Origin: Zygnema circumcarinatum
Lineage: Eukaryota > Streptophyta > Zygnematophyceae > Zygnematales > Zygnemataceae
Assembly (NCBI GenBank): GCA_037447605.1
Contig: CM074809.1
Coordinates: 1,903,607-1,967,606 of the forward strand
Length of the DNA stretch: 64,000 nucleotides
Direction: 5' to 3'
Part shown: piece by piece, positions 32,790 to 45,000 of the stretch
Layout of the letters: the number at the start of each line of letters is the position of its first letter
Numbering within the stretch: the first letter of the stretch is position 1
The notes under the pieces: model-generated
The model's input: only the letters and a program-made list of their open reading frames with translations
Databases searched by the model: none
Told to the model about the DNA's origin: nothing
Translations under genes and position numbers: made by a program

Positions 32790-35700
32790 ATGGCGAGCAG
32801 TAGCGCCAGCCTTGTGCACGGCCGGGGGGGCAACCCTAGCGGCGAGAGCGGGCTTTACTTCTTGCCCGGAATGGCGAGCTCGCCCTCCCCTTCCCATCCT
32901 ATCTCCTGCGGTTCTCAGCATGCCCTAGGAGCCCCTCGCCTCGATGCGCCTGCCTTTGGTGGTAGAAGAGCTTCTTCCTCTGAGTTTAATGACGCTGTAC
33001 TAATGCCAGCCGACAGGTCTCAAATTCGCCCTAATTCAGCACCACCCTGTGATCCCTCTGTTTCCTGCAGTAACACGGCAGTTCGAGAGGCGTCTTTAGA
33101 GGGTGGAGGGGTAGCGGGCCATGCAGGAGGCGGGATGGCAATAAGTGCAGGAGAAGTGCAGGGCATAGAGCAAGTTCCAGGTCCGCAGAGTGGAGTTTGG
33201 GAACCTCTCCCGTTAGATAGCTTGGCTGGATCGTCGCTTCTTCTTGGATCTCCGGGTGGCCCTCCAGCAGGGTTGGATGAAGCTATTTTAGCAGACCTCA
33301 TGGATTTTGATGGGATGCCTGAATCCATTTCAATGGAGAACAGCCTTCCAGATCCTTGGTTAAATGCTTCACTGTCTGGCTCTGACGGCTTCCTCAACTT
33401 TGGATCTCCAGGAGGCTCAGTACATGGCGATGTGGGCAGTCCGAAGGCTGACTTGGCTGCTGTAACTTTAGCGGACAGAAATTTTCCTGGGCCTTCTGGA
33501 AGCGTGTTACGTTCATTAGTCACTGATCATCAGCAAGGTGGTGTTCATCGAGGACATGCAGTAGCCTCCGGTTGGTTCAACAGTAGTCAATTTCCGCGAC
33601 TAACACCGACAGATGGTGACCGCAGTTTGTCCTTGGTGGAGAAAAACAGAGGGATGGTCGACGTGGCTTTGAGGTCGCATGGCTTTGGCAACCAGCGGAC
33701 ACAGCTTTGGCACCAGATGACTAAGGCATTATCCTTCATTGGCACGGTTAGTAGCACTGAGATGAAGGAGTAAGGGTACCACTCCGAATGACTCTATGAA
33801 TAAAGTCATTGTCTGTAGTGTCCTTGTCGCCGCTGCTTCGACTGTGCAGTGTGTGGCTGTCTTCCCACCCCATGCCTTGAATTCATCTGTTTTGAACAGT
33901 TGAATATAACTTTAAGTTGTATTGCATGCGTCTCTTCATCAGCCTCCGTCCTGTGCACCTCTCAGTGCCGCAATTGTAGTGATGACTACCCCCCTTCTGG
34001 AAGGGGCCGTGATTACTTCCCTGGAATGCTGCGTTTGCATTCTAATGCTCTCTTGTTGTTACTCTCGCTTCTACAAAATGGTCTACTTGCTTTTTAAACG
34101 TATTGCACTGTGCATGAGTGCTACCTTGTGTAGCAGGCTTCTGATTCAGGGTACTTGCGGACTCGTTTTCGGCAAGAACTTGAGCTGAATAAAGAGACAG
34201 CTTCAATTGATAGTGGAGTGTTCAACTTCTCTGTCGATTGATTGTGCAGGTACGCGACGATCTTTTGGCGCAGATGTGGGTACCACAGGGACAGGGAGAT
34301 TCTGCCAAGCTTGTAACTGGAGACCAGCCTTTCATTGTAGGGGGCAGCAACACCAACCTCGGAATCTACCGCAACATCTCTGAAAGGTGAGGCATTGGAA
34401 CCGAGGAAAGGCCACATGAGCGGCCTTATGCCAGATATGCCGCAATGATTTGTATGCAATATAGGATTCGTATGATTACATGGTGTAGGCTTCTACGGGG
34501 CATGAAAGTATACACAGTCACTCCTAGTATAGCTAGCCGTAGTCCCGTAACTCGCTTAAGGATCGGTGTGGACAGCGAGGACTCACATAGGTTCAGAAAG
34601 GAAGCTGCTGAGTAAGGTCGCCTGTGGAAATGGTGCAGGTTCACATTTCCTGCAGCCAATGATAAGGGCAGGCCTGGCCTGCCTGGGAGAGTGTTCCTTC
34701 AGGGGCGCCCAGAATGGACCCCCAATGTGCAGTACTACACCAGTGAAGAATACTTGCGAATGGACCATGCGCTGCGCTGCAATGTGCGGAGCACATTGGC
34801 CACTCCCATCTTTCAAAGCGGCTCGCGGAATGTGGTGGCAGTGCTGGAAGTGGTCATGTCTGGCGAAGACGTGAAGTTTGCACCCCTCCTGGATAGCATC
34901 TGTGCAGCTCTACAGGTAGAACCTTACTCTATACACACACGCCTTTGTGTACCTGGATGTTTAGGTCTATCACAAAGGAAGTGAAGTTGCTGACAACGAT
35001 TCTGCGCGCCTGTTGGTTTTAATCAGTGTACAATCCCTTACGCATGATGTTGTCCTATTGTCTGGTGGGATTCTCAGGCCGTCGATTTGCAATGTTCGGC
35101 TGGATGGACAGACTTACCTCGAAAGGTGTGTTCCATATACCAGTCCTTTGTTGTGCCACTGTTCCTTCAGTCACGCAATTACAAACGAAATGAGAGTAGT
35201 CGTTCTATCGTCGTTTTATTTCTGTCAATTCAAATGTGAATGTCAGCTTATATTCAATTGGTAGGGCGTGTTTTTGCCACTGTTCAGCAGATGCCCTCGA
35301 TAAGTCACCTGGAAGTTATGGCCGAAATCCAGTCGGTTTTGAAGACAATGTGTCACCGTCACCAGCTTCCTATTGCGCAAACATGGCTGCCTGTAGACCT
35401 GGGAGCTGCGACTGTGGCAGTAGAGGAAGAAGCGGAAGCAGACGAGGAGGGCAGTCATCGTGGGAAAAAGCTATTGCTTCAAGCACAAGATGCGCCCTGT
35501 TGCATTACAGCGCCACAACTGTGGGGGTTCCGTCAAGCGTGTTGTGAGCACAAGTTGGAGGAAGGGCAGGTGGGTCTGAGTGTACTTTCGTTGTGGGGTT
35601 TGGGTGTAAGATGTGTTCGATGATAATCAAGTTCCAAGCAGCAAAAGTCTCATCTGTCTGTCTTGTTTTTTGTTGGGCGGTGCTGGCTTAGGACCATATG

Positions 35701-38700
35701 TTGTTGATGGTACCATAGGGAGTGTTCTATTTGCTTATCTGGCGAGGTTTGATGGCTGCAGGGCTGTCCAGGTCGTGCCATACAATCCAACCAGCCTGCC
35801 TTTTCAGAAGATGTGAATCGCCAGAACAAGTTTGAGTACCCCTTGGGGCATTACTCGCGCATGTTTGCTCTCAGAGCAGCCGTTGCAATTCGCCTGCGCT
35901 CTCTCGGGACGGGCACAAAAGACTATGTCCTCGAATTTTTCTTGCCGTCTGACTGTATTTCACAACAGGACCAGCAGAATTTACTCGGTGATCTCTCTCT
36001 CACGATGCAGCAAGTGTGCCGCTCTTTGCGAACGGTCACAGATGCAGAGCTTGAAGAAGAGAAATTGCAGAAGCAACAGCGAGAAAATAAGACTGCAGCA
36101 CTTAATTCGGGATCAGCAGAGAAGTCAACCAGCCAGGAAGGCGATGTGAACAAAGGATCTGATGACGGAGTGTGTTCAAGAGCTGTTGGCGAGGGTCCCA
36201 GTAGTGCAGGATGCATAAAGAATGACGAGGAAGTAGGCCATTTAGAGTGTGGAGAAAAGAGATCGATTGATCAGCGAGATGATAGTGATGGTAGGGCGAC
36301 AAGCAGTAATAGTCAGGGGAGCCGCAGAAAGAGGCATCTGGAAGAGACCGATGGTGGGTCGGGAGAGTTGGAAACAAGCCATGCGGATGCTGGGGCAGCC
36401 GAAGGAGATGCAGAGACTGAGGTGGATGGTGAACTGGACCGGGACAGTGAAGCAGAGGACTTAGAACATAGAACATCTCAAAGTAATCCTGAGAGGCGGA
36501 TGTGGGGGTCATCGGGAGAGGCTTGGATGTCGTCACCCTCTCATAATCGGCAGACATGTGGCAATCCCGCAGTGGCTGGTAGCATCTTAGAAGGCGGGGA
36601 CTCAGCTGTAGCGACCAGTTGTTGGGCGCCATCTGGCAGTGAGCCCTTGACACAAAGGAAGGTGGAACGCAGGCGAGGTAATTCAAGCGAGAAGACAATA
36701 GGATTGAACGTATTGCAGCAGTACTTTGCCGGGAGTCTGAAGGATGCTGCAAAAAGCATTGGAGGTATGGAGTCTATAGCCTTCTTCTTGTACAGACATG
36801 GGAATGCAGCTAGAGAATAGCTGTATATGAATTTGGCTTTGTCCTACAGCGATGTGCGGTTTTGTTTCAAGATCTTGTAATGCCTTCGGCTTAAGGAAAT
36901 AGGCCATAGCTTGTCATTACAATATTGAAAGACGCGATGGGTGATCCTCTGATGTTGTGCCCAATGAGATCTTGTTCTTGTGTCAGATGCATCTGCATGA
37001 GCTTTATGAGGGTATTGGTGTTTTGGTGTGCTTTGCTACAGTATGCCCCACGACATTGAAACGAATATGCCGGCAACATGGCATCTCACGGTGGCCTTCA
37101 CGCAAGATTAACAAGGTCAGCAGGAGCATTCGGAAGCTGCAAGGAGTCATTGATGCAGTGCAGGGCACCGATGGAGGTCTTCGACTCAATGCACTCACAT
37201 CTGAATTAGCTACTGTGGCTGCCATGAAGGCTGTCACAGGCGCCCAGGTAAACGCTGCAGCCACTCGTCTATAGTGTACGTGTAAAGAACGTTTGGGCCA
37301 CTGAATTTTACTATACCGACGGCTGCTTGCTATGAGCATTCTGGAAACGGTCTCTATCGTGAAGCTTGGGAGAAAACTATGACTTTGCTAAGGATTATTC
37401 TGTTTAATATCAGTCAGTCCTTTCGCAAATGCAGTGGTTTAGAAATCTGTCCCTCCTCCTATCGTGGTTGAAGAGCCATTGATCTGACGTGAAGGCATTC
37501 TTCCTTGCAGATTGGTACTGTCGGCAACGTCTCTGGAGAGCACAGAGTGTCGCCGGGCACGGAAGCAGGCAGTCACATGGGTAGGGCTATGGCACGCACT
37601 AATGTAAATCCCTGGCATACTTCTGGGATGCCATATGGACCCGGCGATGAGCTTGCTGCTATGGGAGGGAGAGGGAAGGCGCCACCAGGAAAGGTAGCAA
37701 TTCCTCGAAACCCATCTCTAACAAGCATGCGGTCAGCTTCGGGGAGTGGAGGAGCAGGGGACATGGATGACAGAGGAAGTACGCATGGTCCTTCTTGGGA
37801 ATTAGAAGCTTCGATGAGGGAAGGGGCTGCTGTATTGGGCTCTGAGCGGGACGCCATGGCTTCTGGTCAACCTCTTCAAGCAGCTCGCTCTCCCTCCGAA
37901 AGCTCTTGGAGGGGTCATGATAGTCAGGGAGGGGCACGAGGCATGGCCAGTCCTATGGGTATTCCACCGAGGCCTTTAGGGCCTCTTTACTTTGGGAACA
38001 ATAGCGGTGGCTCCACAATGGGAAGACTCCCAGATCACCACCATAGCATGTATGCGGCAGGCATGGGCTGCAACGTGGAAGACAGAGTGCATGGTGGAGG
38101 CTTAGCTCTTGCAGCTATTAAGGGGTCTATGCCATGCACGGAAATGTCGCCGCATAGCCTCCCAATGGGGTCAGTGCTGGTGAAGGTAGAGCAGCCTTGG
38201 CTTAGCGGTGGGAGGGGAGATGCTCCGAGGTCTTGTGGCGGAGGCTCCATGCACCAAAGCTGGGCAGGATGGAGTGCGCGCCTACCCCCCCACCCAGCAG
38301 CGGGTCCATTGCAGTTTCAAGCGGGCAGCCCTCCTGGTGGAACATCGGGTGGTTCGGGTGATGGCGGCTCTGGGGGAGGGCTGTCCGGGCCGGCAATGCC
38401 ACAGTTGAAGGACCCAAATTGTGCAGATGATACAGTCACTGTGAAGGCAACGCACGGTGCCGACACTGTGCGCTTCAAACTGTTATCAAACGAGATGGCT
38501 TATGGCAGTCTCCGAGAAGAGATCGGAAAGCGGTTGAGACTCCCCATAGATACTTTCACACTCAAGTATTTGGATGACGAGGCTGAGTGGATGCTTCTGG
38601 CAAGCGAGCAGGACATGGTAGAGTGTTTGGACATCCTGCAGAAGTCAGGGGGAAACACGTTGAAGCTGATGGTACGGATGGATGTTGGCGGTGGGCCGCC

Positions 38701-38728
38701 GCCTGTTCCAGAGGGCAGCACTAGCTGA
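32790..38728 (+). CDS. NIN-like protein (RWP-RK and PB1 transcription factor)
   Basis: Exons 32790-33746, 34250-34386, 34639-34915, 35288-35569, 35762-36764, 37042-37247 and 37511-38728 are all in phase and give 1359 residues. The N-terminal regulatory region has [13 protein letters not shown], then the GAF-like block [20 protein letters not shown] and [18 protein letters not shown], then [29 protein letters not shown] and [20 protein letters not shown]. The DNA-binding RWP-RK domain is [17 protein letters not shown] joined to [22 protein letters not shown]-terminal PB1 domain ([19 protein letters not shown] ... [19 protein letters not shown]) carries the acidic OPCA loop. NLPs are nuclear regulators of nitrate-responsive genes. 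It is longer than most NLPs because of an acidic Ser-rich insert in exon 5 and a Gly/Ser-rich linker in exon 7. Confidence 0.95.
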
Positions 38729-39504
38729 GTGGTACAGTGGAGAGAAGAGAAGCTGGGGGAGGGTGTGTAAATTGGTGAACAATTGTTGCAGTCTGTCATC
38801 TGCCGTGTGGCCGGACCTCAAGATACAGGACTGCTGAATTCTTTACATTATTCTATATCTCACAACAATAAGAAGGCTATGACAGAGCTCTTAGGTCCAG
38901 CGAACAGGTGGCCTTTCCGGGCTTTCAGCCTGGTGTCAGCTTTCCAGGGAAAGCTGAATGCTGGAACTGTGCAGGCAGGCTTCTTAGAAGCATGTGTAGG
39001 TATACTGAAGGTTCTAGGGCTGGGCAGCTCTGACGCTCATTGCATGCCATACATAGACGTGTAATCGTTTGATTTATTTCATGCCCCCATAGGATGAGGG
39101 GTCGGTGACCTGCAGGTAGACCTCACAGGGAGTTCCCTTAAGTTGAGGCCACCTACTAACGTGTCCTCAGATTCATACCAACAGAAGCACACAATGCAAG
39201 CCATCATTACCTCTTCGCGGATGTGTTGAACACAGATGTCCTGTCCTATCCTGTCCTGTCTTGTCTCACCGCGCGCGGACGGTCGGAGATGGCGCCACTA
39301 GCCGATGAACATATTCCAAAAATATCGCTTCGCGGCGATCCAACGGCCAAGAATCATTTTCGCGCCATTCCGACGGTCAGGCGTGGCGAATAGGCCACGT
39401 GGCGTACCCACAGCAAATGCCCTCACATCTCGCACGCGGCAATCCCACGGCCAAAACGATGTGAAAAGATGTGTGGCACGTGGCGTATCCACGCGCAGAG
39501 CCCT
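38729..39504. other. 3' region of the NLP gene and lead-in to the minisatellite
   Basis: No gene is supported. Four tandem CTGTC/CTATC units occur at 39238-39265. From about 39300 the sequence is rich in CACGTGGCGTA-type words, of which GGCCACGTGGCGTACCCAC and GGCACGTGGCGTATCCACG are two related copies about 80 bp apart. Confidence 0.4.
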
Positions 39505-40905
39505 CAAAACATTGTATCGCGATGTATCGAAAATACTGTTTTGCGATGTATCGCAATGTATAATAAAATATTTTAAGTACCGTACCACAATGTATCGTTA
39601 AACACTGTATCGCGATGTAGCGTAAAATACCGTTTTGCGATGTATTGTAAAAGTACCGTACCGCAATGTATCGTCAATCACTGTATCGTGATGTATCGTA
39701 CAATATTGTTTTGCGATGTACCGTAAAGTACCGTATCGCAGTGTATCGTAAAATACTGTATCGCGATGCATCGTAAAATACTGAATTGCGATGTATAGTA
39801 AAAGTACCGTACCGCAATGGATCGTCAAACACTGTATCGCAATGTATCGTACAATACTGGTTTACGAAGTATCGTAAAATACTGTATCGCGATGTATTGT
39901 AAAATACTGTTTTGCGATGTATAGTATAGTACCGTATCGCAATGTATCGTTAAATACTGTATCGCAATGTATCGTAAAGTACTGTTCTACGATGTATAGT
40001 ATAGTACCGTATCGCAATGTATCGTAAAATACTGTTTTGCGATGTATAATAAAGTACCGTATCGCAATGTATCGTAAAGTACTGTATCGTAATGCATCGT
40101 AAAATACTGTTTTGCGATGTATCGTAAGTACCGTATCGCAGTGTATCGTCAAAACCTGTATCGCAATGTATCGCAAAATACTGTTTTGCGATGTATAGTA
40201 AAGTACCGTATCGCAATGTATCGTCAAACACTGTATCGCGATGCATCGTAAAATACTGTTTTGCGATGTATCGTAAGTACCGTATCGCAGTGTATCGTCA
40301 AAACCTGTATCGCAATGTATCGTAAAATACTGTTTTGCGATGTATAGTAAAGTACCGTACCGCAATGTATCGTCAAACACTGTATCGCGATGCATCGTAA
40401 AATACTGTTTTCCGATGTGTATTGAAGTACCGTGCCGCAATGTATCGTCAAAAACTGTATCGAAATATATCGTAAAATACTGTTTTGTGATGTATCGCAA
40501 TGTATCGTAAAATACTGTTTTGCGATGTATAGTAAAAGTACCGTACCGCAATGTATCGTCAATAAATGTATCGCGATGTATCGTAAAATACTGTTTTGCG
40601 ATGTATAGTATAGTACTGTATCGCGATGTATCGTACAGTACTGTATCATAATGTATCGTAAAACACTGTTTTGCGATGTATAGTATAGTACCGTACCGCA
40701 ATATATCGTAAAGTACTGTATCGCGATGTATTGTAAAATACTGTTTTGCGATGTTATAGTATAGTACCGTATCGCAACGTAACGGTAAATGTTATATCGC
40801 GATGTATCGGTAAATACTGTATCGCAATGTATCGTAAAATACTGTAAGGCGATGTATCGGAAAGTACTGTATCGCGGTCTATCATAAATAACGTATCGCG
40901 ATGTA
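39505..40905. repeat. 25-bp minisatellite, about 55 units
   Basis: Unit of the type ACTGTATCGCGATGTATCG + TAAAAT, with alternating variants containing TTTTGCGATGTATAG or CCGTATCGCAATGTATCG. Higher-order blocks of several units recur (for example 40083-40190 and 40230-40330). The unit centre ATCGCGAT is self-complementary. Long Asp-Thr-rich open frames on the minus strand arise only from the periodicity. Confidence 0.95.
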
Positions 40906-42006
40906 TCCTCCTTCTATATGTTGTGCCCATGTAAAAGGCAAATGGTGGCTATCAGTACGTAAGCCCGCCCATAAATTTTAGGGTTTCAGCCTTCAGCCTT
41001 TTCAGCAAAACTGCAAAGCCAGCACAAAATAATAATATTATATAATATGTCGCATTGATCTCTCTCGATGGCGATGCCATCAAATGTCCATGGACAGAAT
41101 CATTACAGCGCAGAATGATCCCCATGTTCCAAAGCGACGGCGGCAAAAAAGGGTCGCCTGATTCGAAAAGCGTCGCGCCATTTTGCACTTGCATTTGGCA
41201 CTTCTACTCACTTTGCTGTCAAATGCCTGCGTCCACGCGTGAGGGGACTCGCTCACTCACAGAAGATCTTTTTCTCGACCAGTGACGGCGTGACATGGGC
41301 ACGGCCCGTCTTTACGGTTTTAGGGTTTCCTCTCTCCGCTGTCGTAAGGACACTGAGTAGCATTCCTGCCCTTCCAGTCTCTCCCTCCCGTGAGAGGACG
41401 TTGGCTGCTCTTCTGTGCAACGGCTGATGGCAGGCAGGCCGCACACTCGGAAGGACTTTCTCGCACTTGCGAGAGTGGATACTGCTGGATTGGCCTCCTT
41501 GGCTGGCACTGAGGGGAAAGTCTGCCATGGCTGGAGCATAAATTGCATGGACTGTCAGCGATAATAAAACGACGCACCTTCTACCAATCACGTAGTCGTG
41601 TCAGACACAAACCCACGTTCACGGGTTGTACGCCCGAAATGCGCTTTATCAGCATCCACTTAAACGCAGACGAGCCTTCCACAGAACCGTGCCTGTCATA
41701 AACAAAAGTTTTTTTTTTTTTTTTATAAAAAAGGCAATGGCTTCTCCGTCCACTCTCTTAATTACACCTAGGCCAAACTCACGGCTTCAGGGATTCAATA
41801 GGTGCTCAAGTAAAGCCAAAAGGAGCAATGGAAATAAAGGCCCGACTGGCGCTGGACATTGACCACTACATACAGACCACCCGGCTGCCGATTGTCAGTC
41901 ACCTACAAAATTCTAACTGAGAGACCATAATTACAACTGCAGAACTCCTCTAACAGCTCTACAGATCATGAGGAAGGAGGCCGACTGAACCGGTGGAAGC
42001 CGTGCC
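40906..42006. other. intergenic region 3' of the DA1 gene
   Basis: Contains R1 copy 5 and a run of 16 T at 41709-41724. No gene supported; the last few hundred bases may be the 3' UTR of the minus-strand gene ending at 42007. Confidence 0.4.
41047..41105 (+). repeat. dispersed repeat R1, copy 5
   Basis: CATTGATCTCTCTCGATGGC followed by GATGCCATCAAATGTCCATG GACAG; the mini-frame reads MAMPSNVHGQNHYSAE. Confidence 0.55.
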
Positions 42007-45000
42007 TCAGGGAAAGTTTGCAGTCAGTTGAATGTGATCCAGAGTCTGCTTCAACCCAAACTGCAGAACGGCAGTGTGGCCTTTCCTGAAGCCTTCGCCA
42101 TACACAGGAGAAGGGTCTGTGGCAATCTGGTGCATGCAGAACTCTGCAAACTTCTGGTTGTACTGAGCTGCTCCGGAGGAAGTCGATGCCCCAATGTTAC
42201 TGAACGCCTTGGTGGCCTGTGACTGAAGCCAAAGGTGAGCCATGACCTGGCAAATGCCCTCCTCTACATCGGGTGCAAGTTTTGGGAACCGACCATTTAG
42301 CTTCAAGTAGGCATGCATGAGCTCGTGGGCAAGGATGGAGCCTGTCAGGAGTTGTGGTAAGCCATAAAGGACCAGAATGGCAGTCACTTCACAGTGGCGT
42401 CTAAGCTGTTGCGATTGCTGCCCTATTCCGCGAATGCCACCTCCTGGAAAGCCGGGAAGGCGTACAATCTGAACCGAGCCACCAAGGAGGCTTCCTGTTA
42501 CGTTGGACTCTCTCGAGTGGAGGGAGAGGAAAAAGCATGAAGAAAGCTCGACGATAGGAAGCTCGGATGAAAAGAAATTCAAAAAACTTGAGAGTGGGAG
42601 AGGAGGACAAGGGAAGGGTCTCACTGTTTGAATGGTTTGCTCCTCCGACAAACACAAACCTCGAGTTTCCGGAGGATCTTGATGACCCTGCAGCCACCAG
42701 TAAGTAGGAGGAGACTCAATACCTAGCTCATCCAACCATCACAGCCGCCAAGCCTTCAATAGTTCTTTGCTCGAAATTGAAACGAAGCATAGAACGATGC
42801 AGTCATAAGCAAAACTGCAAACAAGGAGCATGGCAGTTCCAGATCCTGAAGAGAATAAAGGCGCAGCTTTGCCTCTTCACGAGCTGGTGTGCTAAAAGAT
42901 ATCAAAACTGACACTAAACATGAAACATGAAACTGCCATCGGATATACCTCTGATAACTGACCGTGAATCTTACGGTGCTCATTTCCCTTCAACCCTAAA
43001 GTTCCCAAGTTTTGAAGGACAAGTAACCATCACTCCATCATCAGATAACAGCAAAGAGGCCTAAGACTTTGCACTGCTTTACCGTCCGGTGCTCTCCAGC
43101 CCTTGCTGCATTAAGCGTCTGCGTCTCAACGCAAAGAAGTGGAATCTCCTGTGTAATCTTCATTCCCAAGTCCCGAAAGAACTCCAAAATTGAATGGAAC
43201 AGAGGCGTGCAGTCCTTCGTATCAACCACTACCGTCTCAACACAGTTCAGACAGAGTTTTCGACCGTCATCAAGTGCCACATATGGCGTGTCGCGCCGCT
43301 GGCAATCATAAAACGCACCGGACAGAAGTTCAGCATGTAGAAGTACTTTGAAAACGACATACTCAAGTTGATGTATATGCAGTGTTACATTAGATAACAA
43401 GAAGCAGCATTCATGTTCTCTGTCAACCTTCCGGGAGTAGCTCTGCCGGAGATGGCACTATCCCACTATAGTAGTGAGATAAGCAGCGTGGGATGTACCT
43501 CAAGGCGATGACAGGCAGTGCACCGAGCTGAGCCATCAGTGTCATGGTGAGGGCAGTACTGATCTCCCCAGAAGGGCATGGAACGGTATTCTATCACACC
43601 ACCAGGCTTGGTTGGAACCTGCATCCGTCTTCAAAGTATTAGATTCTGAAAATGACACTGGATTATTTCAATCGCTTCCCTTCCCCCCACAGTTAAGCTG
43701 AATGGCAGGAGAAGTGGACTCTACCACCAGAACCTTGCTCCGAGAAGCGAGGACATCCAATCAATGCAGGTAATGCAGCACTAGTATTGTTGCCAGACAA
43801 GATTGAATTGGCACTCACAAAAACAACCTCTTGCCTCAGCAGAGCTGGCACATGATAAAAATAGCCTTACATAGTCACTACAGACGCAGCACTTGGGATG
43901 GAAAAGCTGCCGATGGCACTCCGAGTGATATGGGTCTGAACCCATCGCCTTAAACTGCCAAAAATAGGACGAATTCAAAGGGGAGTCAGTCAAGTTGGTA
44001 GCACGATTAGACACGCATTTGCATTTGTTGGGTCTTTTACGTGTAAACCATGTGCTATGTGCGTGCAGAATGAGGCTTAGGAGGATTACTAACCTCTCTT
44101 TCAACAATAGTCTGGCTACACGCCTTGCATCTGAAGCACTGTGGATGCCACGAGTGGCCCAAACACGTAAGATAACGGCCATAGCTGATAGGTTGCTGAC
44201 AGCCTCCGCACAAAACTACCAATGAACTGCAACCCAAAATCACCAAAACATCAAGCGGCCAGTACGAATCAGTTCATATCCAGAACATACCCGAGAAAAC
44301 ATGTCATGCATGCACAGCCCAGCTCTTGAAACGGCTGAGTAATACTGCGTGATTGGCACCAAAGATTCCTACAAAAGGCCTTGCTCATTGGTGCCAAAGG
44401 AATGAAGCCAGTTAAAAAACACACAGTTGCAAGTATGCGAATGAACAAAAGGAGGAATTGATGTGGCAAAAGCTATTTTAATTATTCATAAGTAAAGACA
44501 ACACCCTTTGGAGATGTTGAGCTTCAGATATCAAATCAGTCAAAGCTCTTGCCCGCATCGAAATGAAGCCCTCCAGCAGTGCCCGACAGTCTATCGTCCT
44601 TCATCTCCAACCCAATGCCATTACACAACTTCGACTTTGTAAAAGAACTTGTCACCAGTGTGACAAAGCTGGGAGAGGCCATACTTAAAGAAGGAAGATG
44701 AGGTACTTGGAGGTGCAGGAAGTGCTAAAAGACTGTTATCAGGTTTGGGAAAAGACTCCATGGGAGTCTCCCAGCCAGATGGCAGTCCCATTGCACCGGG
44801 TGGTAGTGCCACAGAGCCCGAACGATCGCCCCCCGTTATTGTCGCCAGCATATCATGGCTCCCCTTACTCACATTATCATCATCCTGCTCCCTTCCAACG
44901 ATGGTTCAATTAGGACAGTCTGACTGGAGTATGAGATGTATAAAGTGAAAAAATAAAAATCACACTGCACCAAAAAAGGAAAAAACCCAACGTTTAAAGA

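Noticed and set aside
39862..40701. 279-codon minus-strand frame rich in Tyr, Asp, Thr
   Set aside because: Generated by the 25-bp minisatellite: three units make 75 bp with no stop. Not a gene.
39505..40905. CRISPR-like spaced repeats
   Set aside because: Units are contiguous, diverged and lack unique spacers; also this is eukaryotic nuclear DNA.
43041..43400. Upstream extension of the DA1 exon with MLSNVTLHIHQLEYVVFK
   Set aside because: It lies upstream of a good CCAG acceptor at 43299 and is not part of the conserved domain; treated as intron.
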